From assembly GCF_013368755.1 (NCBI RefSeq), contig NC_049561.1:1488001-1552000 (forward strand): a stretch of 64,000 nt of DNA, written 5' to 3'. This stretch comes from Talaromyces rugulosus (lineage: Eukaryota > Ascomycota > Eurotiomycetes > Eurotiales > Trichocomaceae). This document shows positions 1 through 10,023 of the stretch, in pieces. The position numbers were made by a program, and so were the translations under genes. Numbering within the stretch: position 1 is the stretch's first letter; the number at the start of each line of letters is the position of its first letter. The notes beneath the pieces were generated by a model. It was not told the DNA's origin. It searched no databases and saw only the letters and a list, made by a program, of their open reading frames with translations.

Positions 1-11
1 AAATTTTGCAG

Positions 12-1263
12 AATGCAAAATGTTGCTCCTAGGTATGCCTAGCGTTCTCCATTTGACTCATATTTTTACTGACTATTTAAAGGCACATCAGAGAGCGGAA
101 AATCCACCATTGTGAAGCAGATGAAAGTCCTACATCAGAATTCATACACAGAAGAAGAGTTAACTCTATATCGATTTACCGTTTTCAAGAATCTCATTGA
201 TTCGATTCAAGCGTTGATAGAGGCCATGTATTCCTTTGACTTAAAACCAACGACACAAGAAAACCAAGAATACTCAAGCTTCCTTCTGGAATACAGACTT
301 GAACCCAGTCCGAAAACGCTTCTTGATACGAAAGTTGGAGATGCCATATCTTCTTTATGGAAAGATGAAGTTATCCCTAAAGTCATGGAACGCCAGAAAG
401 AATTTTATCTCATGGATCCTGCAACTTAGTATGTGACACCGAGTACATGGAGATATTCTTTGCTAACAGGATATCAGTTTTTTCGATCAAGTCAAACGGA
501 TATCCGCCGGTAACTACATTCCTACCGTAGACGATGTCCTGAGGGCCAGAATTGTAACAACTGGTATATATGAGTCGCGAATACGTATAGGGAATTTGGG
601 CATCCAGTAAGGCCAACTTCGAAAGCACTGCTTTTACTTTCAATAGCTAACCTCCTACAGCATGTTTGATGTTGGTGGAATGCGAAGCGAAAGGAAGAAA
701 TGGATACACTGTTTCGAAAATGTGACTGCAATTGCATTCTGTGTGGCACTGAGCGAATATGATCAATTCTTATTGGAAGAAAATGAACAGGTATGTTACA
801 GAATTTGCATCAGAATGTTCTAGACGTCAATTATATGGGAAAAACAACTAATAATGTTGTTCGCTAGAACCGAATGATGGAAAGCCTGCTCCTGTTCGAT
901 TCAGTGGTCAATTCCAGATGGTTTATGAGAACTTGCATCATCTTGTTCCTGAACAAAGTCGATTTGTTCAGAAAGAAAATACCTTACTCTCCGCTTGGAG
1001 ATTACTTTGGTGATTTTAGCGGTGGAACTAACGTAAATGCTGCTACCGAGTACTTTCTTTGGCGATTCAACATAGTCAATCGTGCACAGCTTAATCTTTA
1101 CGCTCAGTGAGTGCTCTTTTACCTTCAAATTTGGTTAGCGTCACAAGCTAAATCTTCTTCAAGTGTCACTCAAGCTACTGACAGCACGAACATTCGTCTC
1201 GTCTTTGACGACGTCAAACAAAAAGTCATCCAGAATTCACTCAAAGACTCCAAGGTATTGTAG
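12..1263 (+). CDS. G-protein alpha subunit, group III (GanB/Gpa2-like), 5' partial
   Basis: Heterotrimeric G-protein alpha subunit, which couples a membrane receptor to cAMP or nutrient signalling. The N-terminus lies left of the window. Visible exons are 12-32, 83-428, 478-606, 661-790, 868-1106 and 1164-1263, and every junction keeps phase. Seen: P-loop GTSESGKST, switch [10 protein letters not shown] (Arg and Thr kept, usual Lys is Val), G3 motif DVGGM, G4 motif FLNKVD, G5 motif TQATD, and C-terminus LKDSKVL. The text around IHMFDVGG and VTQATD fits the fungal group III branch (GanB, Gna-3, Gpa2) from family knowledge. The oddity is Met where G-alpha proteins have the catalytic Gln (DVGGQ). 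The codon is ATG, two changes from CAG, so one base error cannot explain it. With all introns and the stop intact, it looks expressed rather than dead. It could be the sole group III gene or a diverged extra copy. Confidence 0.9.
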
Positions 1264-2279
1264 AAGTAATGAGGCTTCTATGAATGTTCTTTATATAGAG
1301 TAATCTAGGTTCGACATATACATCGATTCATACAAGTCGGAGTCTAGGAAGAAGTGGACACTGATCAATGGATTTTAAAGTATAAGGTCAGGATGGATTT
1401 TGAATGTACATAGAATTTATCATCTGTTTATAATGGTGCGCCATTTCTATCTCCCTGATCGAATGATCGGCATTGACAGCAGCGGAAGTCTGTATATGCT
1501 CTAGGCAGCGCACATGGGACTCCTGAATCTAGATGTGGAATGAGCGCACAATCGTAAACAATAACGCCACCTACAAATTACATGTCTACTACTCTCCGAG
1601 ACATTTTGTTTTTGATAGCATAATAGACCGGTTCTTGTTGTGTCGCAAAAATGACGATTCTCATTCAATCTTCAATGTTGATAAAATATGGTTCCGTAGA
1701 TCAGGTGCTCTTTTCCACTGACCAGGACAAGTCTGATGTCGTATTTTCGTGTAATATTCTTCCTAGAGACTTTTATACCGCAAATTCAACGACTAAAACA
1801 GCCATAGTAATAGTATTCAAAGTTTTATCACAGATGTTCAATAATAGTAACAGAACGATAAGCCTCGCCCTTAGCGCCGATTCCGCCAAGGCGCTTTCCC
1901 ATTCTGGGCCAAAGTTCGCGGGGAAGATGCGGCTGTTTTGCACGTGACTGGCCCGACAACGCGCTTACGCAACGACATCCCATCATCACTTTCGCGTCGG
2001 CATTCTTCTCACCAGTTCATGACTTGTCGCTCTATGCTTGAAATCGTCGGTTTTTGATTGTCATCCTTTATTTTTGCGCCTATTCACCGACCGACACCGC
2101 TGTGCTGTCTCTCTACCAACAAAAGATGCTCCCTAGTGATTGATCTGCCGGACGGAAATCGCCACCTACTCACTTCTCTCTCGTCGCTGAATCGTTCTTT
2201 GTTCCGACCTATTGTTCAGATTCCATGTGAACCGCTTCATATATCCCGCCATTTTGATAAGAAACCAAAAACAAAAACC
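1264..2279. other. Intergenic region between G-alpha and ada3
   Basis: About 1 kb without a convincing gene. Short open frames here (for example 1651-1947) lack family similarity and codon character. It should hold the G-alpha 3' UTR and the ada3 promoter. A CACGTG E-box core lies at 1941-1946. The ada3 frame is open from about 2058 but has no ATG before 2280. Confidence 0.6.
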
Positions 2280-4398
2280 ATGCCCCTCGCAAACAAAAGC
2301 AAGACCAAAGGTCGCGACGCGCGGCAATCGCGAAGTCGCAATACGACACCCAGTTCCGGCCATAGTGCGAGTACAACCACAGGCGCCTCTGCTGTTTCTG
2401 GATACCTTGAAAATGATTTAGGGAAACTGTTTTCACAAACCTCAGTTCAGTACGTCGACATCCTAGACCAGGTAGGCGGAAGTGGCAGTATTCCAGACGT
2501 CAGGAGTTTGGAACAGTTGAGCGACCAGCTCAAAACATTGAGTCAGCTAGCCGACGCTCGAGGCGATATTTGCAACGCAGCCATGCGTGAGCTCTCACAA
2601 CGAAAAAAGGACGTTGTCGAAGATTCGCGTGAACAGGAAATGGAAAGGGATACCGAGGATAGGAAGATGAAACGAGAGGCCGACGATGAAGATGAACCTA
2701 GTCGTGCCTTGAAAGGAGGAAAGCTCAAAAAGCGAAAAGAACGGCCTTCAAAGGAAGATCGCCCTCTTGCCGTTGGCTCACATGAGGTAACTCGGCAAGA
2801 CGGCGGAGAACTAGGTTCGTATATGGTATATCGAAATGCTGAGAGTTACATTCTGACATCTTACTTGCAGGCGTCCGTAAAAGAAGTCTCGAAGCCACCT
2901 CTCCGTCGTCCAAAAAATCTCGAAATGCTGCCACTGGCAGCTCATCATCGCTCTCTCCTCCCTCACTAGCGTCTCCTCCCCTGAAAGCAGAAGCAGAAGC
3001 AGCAGATTCGCCCTCATCGGAGGACAGCGATGACTCGCGTCAGCCGGAGCCAGCACAACTTGTCCCTCAATTTCAAGTATTTGGACCGAATCCACTCAAG
3101 TTCGATGACCCGACAGTTTATCATATCCGCGATGTCACTTCGGAGACGACTGATGACGAAAAGAGGGAAATCTTTAGCGTGGCACATTTCCCTCCCAGTG
3201 ACCTCAGTCATATGATGGCAGGAGTCGCTCCTGATAAGGATTTCAGTAATGCGAAGCCGACAAGTCAGGTTAATGCCAATACATTTCTTACCTGGGTTGA
3301 GCCGTTTGTGCGACCCTTGACGGAGGAAGATATTGCCTTTTTAAAGGAAAAGGTAAAGTTTGCCGTCCTTGTTAATACACATCATCTTTGCTGACTATTT
3401 CTCAGGGAGACCGCACGACACCATTTGTGATGCCACGGCGTGCGAAGAAGCATTACAGCGAGGTATGGGCAGAAGAGGATGGTGCAATGAGCATAGATAA
3501 TTCGAATGATCGGGACCGCCTGCCACTGAATCAAGGCCGTGGTAGCATTGAGCAATTGACAGACGAAAACGCCGAGACTGATAAAGTGTCCGTTGGACCG
3601 CTTGTCAGCCGTTTATATTCACTTCTCCGCTATGAACACCGCACTGAAACTGAGGAAAACAGCAATAACAATGGAACCACTAACGGCGACACTTCGATGA
3701 ACAGTCTGCTAGGAGACTCATTCATGGACTTGGACCATCAACCTCTCAATGGCGAATCCGAGAACAAACCACTACCAGCAGCGACTTCATTCCCAGACGC
3801 ATCACCCAACAATTTCAAAGTACCTGCCGCGAAATTGGAACACGCACAGCTGGATGAGAGATTGAAAGCAGAGCTCCGCTACGTTGGCTTCTTTGGGCCC
3901 GAAGACAACCCAGATTTCGACGCCCACTACGACGACGACATCGCCCAGCGTCTGCGACTACTCCAAGGCGAGCTGAAAAAGCAAATGTTAATAAACGGAG
4001 CACGCAAAACGCGTCTGATGGAAATCGCCAAGGAACGCATGGCGTACCAGGAGTACAGCACGATCCACGACGACTTGGACTCTCAGGTCCAACAAGCCTA
4101 TCTCAAGCGGACTCGCACTCTAGGCAAAAGCAAAAAAGGCTCGCAAGCAAAACACCGTCCTGGCGGTGCCGGTGGTGGCAGCCACGTTGTCAGCGCTGCT
4201 GGAGTTGGGCGCCCGGGCATTGGTGATATGGCGCGTACATTAATGGATCGTCGTAAGCGTTGGCGGGACTGTATCGGGCCGGTCTTTAAGGATAGCAAAA
4301 CGACTGTGCCGTCAAGGGATGAAAGTATCTTTGATACTGTCACCATGGCAGAATACGAGAAGGCTGAGTTGGAAGGATGGGACGAGGAACAGGAGTAG
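2280..4398 (+). CDS. ngg1: SAGA/ADA complex subunit Ada3 (Ngg1)
   Basis: Adaptor subunit of the histone acetyltransferase module (Gcn5-Ada2-Ada3) of the SAGA and ADA coactivator complexes, acting in the nucleus. Exons 2280-2814, 2871-3352 and 3406-4398 give 669 residues. The N-terminal half is charged and low-complexity, with Lys/Arg-rich stretches. The middle has the conserved region FQVFGPNPLKFDDPTVYHI. The Ada3 domain is near residues 490-610 (ELRYVGFFGPEDNPDF, then a coiled RLRLLQGELKKQM and KTRLMEIAKERM helix). The start is the first ATG in frame. Introns of 56 and 53 bp have standard GT-AG ends. It converges on npr2 across a 235-bp gap. The identification rests on the conserved C-terminal domain. 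Confidence 0.9.
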
Positions 4399-4633
4399 TT
4401 GGCATACTTGGAACTACGAATGACTTCTTTTCTTTTTATGTGTCTTCTTCTCTCGAAGTGTATATAATTTAGATATTTATGTGTGGGGAGGAGGCTTTGG
4501 GCGTTGGTAAATGGATAGGTTTGGCGTCTAGACGTATCAATAATATATTAAATCTCTTCACAATTTTTCAATAAGCGAGAACGCCGAGATATCAATCGAT
4601 TGGGGAAAACACCGATCATCAAGCATCCATAAA

Positions 4634-6449
4634 TCATCGATTTATAATATGTACAGGCCAAGGAACCTTCTTCAACCGCGCCGACAAGTCTCGCTCGCCA
4701 ATCTCCAACTCCGTACAAATCTCATCGAAACAGTGCTGTCCATCGAGATATTTTTCCAGCGATTTGTCGATTGCCTCGCTTTCTTCATCTTCCTCGTACG
4801 ATGTGGCCGCGGTGGATTCGGGTCGGATAGGGGTACTGTTATTATTATTGTTGCTGTTGTTGCTCATGCTGATATTGTTATTATTAGTGCTTCGAAATGA
4901 AGTCGACACAGCGCTCAGCTCGCTCTCACTCGGACCCAGAGAATCGGCGAGTTGAATCGAGTTTTCGTTGCTCAGAAGACCGCCATCTGGGCTATCAGGT
5001 ATCGTTGAAGGGGCTATGCCGCCCTTGAGTGACGTGGTCGGGGTTTTGAAATGGAGCGACTTGAATGCTTCAGGTCGAGGACCGTAGGCGTACTTGTGCA
5101 CACGATATAAAAACCCTTTGATAATGCCAAAGGTGATGAAGCGGCGAACATCGACATTGACCAGCTGCCGGGCATTTGCTGCGTACCACTGTTTGACGCT
5201 TTGACCCTGTTTCAGACTCGCGTATAGTTCGACGATACCGACTCCGTCGAGACATTTGCGTCGTGCTGGTTCTGTATCCTCGCCGTCGTTGCTGCTGCTG
5301 GTTTGGGGTTCGGGGTCCCCGACAAGCGGCCAGATATCTTCGGTGTCCAATGCCCACAGTCCACCGCCGTGAGAACTACTTAGGTCGGCTCGCGAACTAG
5401 ATGTTCCAGGTGGTGCGGGCGCCAGTTTGGACTGTGTCGGTGCAAACCGCATGTTGGTGTAGCGGGCACACTCTTGCTGCATTCCTTCGTCACAGGCGAT
5501 GGTGGAACTGAATTGGGCGGTAGGTGCATAGATAGCCGAGAAGGAAAAGATGTCAAGCAAAAAGACGCACCCGTAATAGAGTAAATGCCGAATTGCTTTG
5601 TAGGCTAGGGACAGCTCAACGTCGGCGAGAATAGAAATGATCCGGACGCTGTTTACTCCGTTTATGTATGGGATAATCTGTACGCAGCATGTCAGTCAGA
5701 GCCTTGTAAATGGTTTCCGGGAGTGACCCTACCTTTTGTAGCGTAAGATCCCAATTCTCGTCCATAAAGGTCTCGAATCGCACAGTAAAGAGTGGCACAT
5801 CGTATGCTTTCACATGCGAAGGAGCAGGATAGACGGGAAAGAGCTTGAAGTTGAGAGTATTCAGCTCGTCTAAATTTGTTAGTCTACTATGAGGGTTTCA
5901 GCTCATGAAAACATACCTATCGGGATCATGCACTCGCTATAATTATTGAGGTCTTCCATCAGAGTTTCACACAAACTGTACAACTTACCCTGACCACTCT
6001 TTGAATGGTCACGGCTCAGAAACCCGCTTTGCTCCTCCAAGCCGTGCATCAAATCGGCGAGCTTCTGCACAATACTCGTGTACTTGCTAAAGTCTTCATC
6101 TTCTGCTACGACCAGGCAGAAATTAAAGATGAATTCATTGCGGTCATAGCACGGAGACTTCATGCAGATCGGATAACCTAGAATCCGATACCCACCGATG
6201 CATACTTGCAGCAGATTTCCGCATAGCTCCTGTCGCGGAATGACAAAGAAGGAAATGTCAGAGAATGTGAAGAGGAGTGTCTGCTGTGCGGCTGCTGCTG
6301 CCGTCGACGAGGGCACAATTGCGCCATCGGGGACCTGATGGACTACTTTGGGGCCTATTATCGATCGTCAGCAGTGGAACATATTCAGGTTTACAGACGT
6401 TCTAACCTTCCTGGGTATCAAACTTGCTATAAAAGATAGCTTTGATCAT
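4634..6449 (-). CDS. npr2: Nitrogen permease regulator 2 (Npr2, GATOR1/SEACIT subunit)
   Basis: Subunit of the Npr2-Npr3-Iml1 complex (SEACIT/GATOR1). This complex restrains TORC1 at the vacuole when amino acids or nitrogen are short. Exons on the minus strand are 6449-6407, 6354-5917, 5869-5733 and 5677-4634; introns are 52, 47 and 55 bp; the product is 553 residues. Seen: N-terminus MIKAIFYSKFDTQEGPKV, typical of the longin-like start of Npr2; CVGGYRILGYPI-like core (here CIGGYRILGYP); FETFMDENWDLTLQK; and a C-terminal winged-helix-like end (CFDEICTELEIGERDL, VPWPVHIINR). An Asn-rich tract near residue 480 is coded by AAT/AAC repeats and is probably a disordered insert. It is tail-to-tail with ada3. 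Confidence 0.92.
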
Positions 6450-7212
6450 GGTGGAGAGCGGTTGGGGGGTGACAGCGATAGAAGTAGCCTCATATCCACA
6501 CCGATCATCACATTACTAGTGTAATGAATCGGTCAACGCATATTCTTGCTTAAAATGTTTTAATGTCAATTGGGGCAGTGCATAATGACACATCCAGGTT
6601 GCTGAGTCGATATCGATATCAATGGTGATTGATGGCTGAGGCAAAAGCGCGGCAGAGCTCCTGCGGGGAAGAAAGCCCCAGTTGTTCCCGGTGGAGCTAC
6701 TAGTTACTACGTACGTATAGCTAGCTGCCAATATTAATTGATCGAGTGTAGACAGCAAACAAAAAGAAGGTTACAATAGCAAGTAATTTATTCGATTTCT
6801 AACAAAACACTCGGTTTTAAAAATACCTAAAGAACCTGGAAAGAACCCAATATGCCTGCAATTGAGTATGGAAGAGTAAGTAAATTGGTACCAACTAGTG
6901 GCATCCATGGGAATCGCAAGGGTATTTCAACAAGAAAAAGGACGAAAACAAACGAGCGAGGAATGGACTGATCTATAGTCAAGGAATGGGAGAGAGCAGA
7001 TTGCGGCCGAGAATAAGAAAGAAATGTCTGCAAAAAATATGCACCATGATAACGCCGGGTAGTCACCGATCCTCTGTACGAAGGGAATAAAAGAAAGCGA
7101 GAAAGAAAGCGCCACAGATGCAAATCGTGGGAGCAGCAAAGACACGCTCCACACTAGGGGTTAATAGTAGTTGTTATATGGGGAGATTTGGGGCTCGTCA
7201 AATCTCCGGGCA
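6450..7212. other. npr2 upstream region
   Basis: About 760 bases between the npr2 start and the 3' end of the next minus-strand gene. It should contain the npr2 promoter. Nothing else is recognisable; short frames here have no coding character. Confidence 0.5.
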
Positions 7213-8169
7213 TCACCGTGCAGTGCTGGATGCACTGCTAGATGCGTGTTGTAGCGATCGGTTGGATTGCGCGACGGCCATACTGACTGACTGACGGGCA
7301 GATATCGCCAATTGGCTTAGCAAGGCCGTGTTGTTTGCGGGTATGGGAGAAGAAGGGTTCAAGGATGCATTTCCTACCGGCTGACCGGTTCGGATCGCAT
7401 CAAGCATGTCTGAATAGTTGCCTCGTTCGACAGCTTCCTTGAGCCATTGTTCCCAGTCCTCGTCCATGGGAACATTGGCGCCTCGTTCACGAGCAGCTGT
7501 GGCATACAAAAGACGCTGGTTAAGTTGTAGACCATAGCTCTCCATTTCTTCGTCGCTGGATTCTTCCTCCTCTTCATCCTCTTCCTCTTCCTTTTCCTTT
7601 CGTGCTTCCTCTTCCTCCTCGTCCTCTTCTTCCTCGTCATCATCTTTCTTCTCTTCCTCAAGATGATCTGTAATTATTGGGTTCACCTTGACAATAGCTT
7701 CTTCTTTAACTGTAGACGCCCTAGTTGAAGATGGTTGAGCCACCTCATCTGAAGCGAATCGAGCAATCGGGCCAGGTGACGGTGTAGCCGGGCGAACACC
7801 ATCGGCGGTCGTATCGCGAACCTTGGTGCCTTCTTCTTTCTCATATCGCTCGCGAGCAGACTTGGTGCCCTCCCAGCGACACAGGAAGGCAATCTCCGCC
7901 TTGGTGAGGCCTAAATCATCGAACACGCGAAACAGTTTGCGATGCCAGGGGAAGCGGCCGAGTCTCATCCGATGGGGTCCATACGAGTAGTCCAATCCAG
8001 GGTATTGTGCTTCAATGCAGTCTAAAGAGCCGTAGAACATCGAGGTTTCCATGCGGACCTCGGGAACCAGGTTGCGTTTAATATGGGCCTCAAAAGACGT
8101 AGGGTCGTTTGATTTCGGTCGTGGGAAAGTGGCATTGTGTACAGCCTCGGCGATGGATGGCTTATGCAT
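7213..8169 (-). CDS. Conserved-looking acidic fungal protein of unknown function
   Basis: I do not recognise a named family. The product is 318 residues from the ATG at 8169. The N-terminal half is compact and looks folded: an Arg/Trp/aromatic block HRMRLGRFPWHRKLFRVFDD then LGLTKAEIAFLCRWEGT, reminiscent of conserved fungal proteins without assigned role. Next comes a Ser/Pro linker, then about 45 residues almost entirely Glu/Asp/Lys, then a short conserved segment (ESYGLQLNQRLLYATAARE, DEDWEQWLKEAVERG), and a disordered Ser/Ala-rich tail. No signal peptide or membrane segment is seen. The frame stays open to 8250, but an intron acceptor with a consensus branch site ends at 8243, so the start at 8169 is the first ATG after a 5' UTR intron. 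A nuclear or chromatin role is possible from the acidic tract, but that is a guess. Confidence 0.75.
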   Translation of the reverse strand: MHKPSIAEAVHNATFPRPKSNDPTSFEAHIKRNLVPEVRMETSMFYGSLDCIEAQYPGLDYSYGPHRMRLGRFPWHRKLFRVFDDLGLTKAEIAFLCRWEGTKSARERYEKEEGTKVRDTTADGVRPATPSPGPIARFASDEVAQPSSTRASTVKEEAIVKVNPIITDHLEEEKKDDDEEEEDEEEEEARKEKEEEEDEEEEESSDEEMESYGLQLNQRLLYATAARERGANVPMDEDWEQWLKEAVERGNYSDMLDAIRTGQPVGNASLNPSSPIPANNTALLSQLAISARQSVSMAVAQSNRSLQHASSSASSTAR

Positions 8170-8242
8170 GATGATCAGGAAGCCGGTACAGCTAGATTCG
8201 GGATTGGAGAGAAAAAAGGAGACGAAGAGATGCTGAACAAGG

Positions 8243-8294
8243 CTGTGCAAAAAGTTAGTAGGGCGCGTCGCATTAACAAAGAGGTGAAACTAAC
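8243..8294 (-). other. 5' UTR intron of the acidic-protein gene
   Basis: Read on the minus strand, a 52-base stretch begins GTTAGT, carries a perfect TACTAAC branch site and ends in a pyrimidine-rich TTTTTGCACAG acceptor. It lies just before the coding start and rules out translation of the frame from 8250. Confidence 0.7.
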
Positions 8295-10023
8295 TTGCAG
8301 CGCGATTCTAATGAAAAACAAAATACGCAGACAAGGCGTTGTCTCGTCGAGGTGAAAGCGAAGGAGGCGTCAATGAGGTTTGTTTGACAAGTTTGTTTGA
8401 ACCTTGTCTTGTCGCGCCTGCCGTGGTTGACAACTCGGTCAAGTTTCTCTACGTACACCTTCTCCGGTGCGATATTTGGCGACTTCGGACTTCAGCGGCG
8501 CTTATACGAGCGAATACGACCCCTGATCGAGGCAGCAGCAGTTCAACGAGACACACAGGTCACACCACAGGCAGCAAAAAGGAGGGGTGGTGCGTGGAAG
8601 GCTGGAAGCGGATCAACGTGGCGAGATCAGATGGAGGGGACGGATGTATTTATGACTGCGACGAGGCGACGAGAGGGAAATAATCATGAATCAAACGTCC
8701 AACCAGAGGATGCTTGTCGGGGCCAAGCCGCGGCGACGCTCTTCGCTGGCTGCTGAATGGATGGGCAAACCTGATGGATCTCGGCGCAGTGCGGAGAGGG
8801 CGTGGCCACTGAGTTGCGATCAATTAAACTAACAAGGGGGGCGCGGCTTAGTTCCAGGAACACCAGCAAATGCGGTTAGACGATTGCAGAAGGTGGATTT
8901 GTTTCTGGAAGGGCGGCGATCCCCTGGTGTTATTATCCAACGGCTCCGCCGGCTGCGTCCGTCGTCTTCTCCTGGTCGATGTCGAAAGGGGACAAAAAAG
9001 ACAAGACAGCAGAAAGCGAACTCGACCCCAGAGCTGGGGGCACAGGCGGCTTTTGAGCGTGAGCAGAGAGGCACAGAGACAGCAGGCCGCTGACGAGCCG
9101 ACGGACAACTCGCAAATGACCAGCGCATCGCATGCTGCAGCTCTCACGCCATCCAGTCATCCAGCCCAGCCGCCCTCGGTCGCCCCCGCTGCAGAGCTGC
9201 ATATTCTAGGACTATACCCACCGGCATGGCCTAATCATGGCTAAGATTCGTGTCTGAGTAACCCGCTAACTGCTAGCAGTTAAAAGCCCCAGCCTAGCAC
9301 GTTGGCGGCAAAACTAGAATTTTCTCTTGGCTGATAAATATTACCCGGGGCGACTAAGGACTACCTGCTGACAACGTTACGTCCTTATCGAAGTCCCGTC
9401 CATGATCCATTATTATTAAACATCGGAGATGTGAAACAAACTGTATCCGATTGACAGGCAGGAGGAAGAAGATGATGATGATAATGATGATTGCGTCCGC
9501 TTTTCCATTCATCTAGTCGACCCCATGGGAACGATGACGACGAGGACGACAACTCAACGCTGGATATACCGTGAACACTGGACATGCTGTGGAATCTTTC
9601 TGGGACAAGTCGATCGCCACCCCAAGAAACACGCAGCGTGCATATGCATGAGATCCTGAATGTTCTCGGCTCATTCGAACAGGCTACAGTCTTCCGGTTC
9701 TAATAACGGGGGAATTGCGCCGTCTGCGTTTTATCAATATTATTTCTTATTATCATTCCTGTTTAGAATTAATGTTATGGCCGTAGAAAGCCATACGTAA
9801 CGTTACGTAGTGCGAGTAAATAGTATAGATAATTTGTGGCGGCCTTGGTTCTCAGGCACCCGCGGGCTTGGCGTCCCAGGCATCACATCCCAAAAAGGAA
9901 GCAGCAGCCTGCTGAACCCTCGTCGTAGCAGCTCTCACCTCATCTCGTCTCATTTGCCATCCATCATCCACCATCCAGAATGATCTCCTCATCTACCGCT
10001 GACTAGAGAGCGGGCACTGCAGT
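8295..10023. other. Divergent intergenic region, 1.7 kb
   Basis: Lies between the minus-strand acidic-protein gene and the plus-strand nuclease gene, so it holds both promoters. Overlapping frames of 60-124 codons on both strands (8339-9244) have no domain and look like GC-rich leader noise. Short GATGAT-type runs occur near 9470-9495. I see no RNA gene. Confidence 0.5.

Noticed and set aside
12..1263. G-alpha as a pseudogene
   Set aside because: All six visible exons keep phase, core motifs are intact, and the stop is at the expected place.
8169..8250. Upstream start of the acidic protein at 8250
   Set aside because: That segment contains an intron acceptor with TACTAAC branch site and the first codon is not ATG.
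8829..9244. Overlapping frames on both strands
   Set aside because: Low-complexity, GC-rich, no conserved text; probably promoter or leader DNA.
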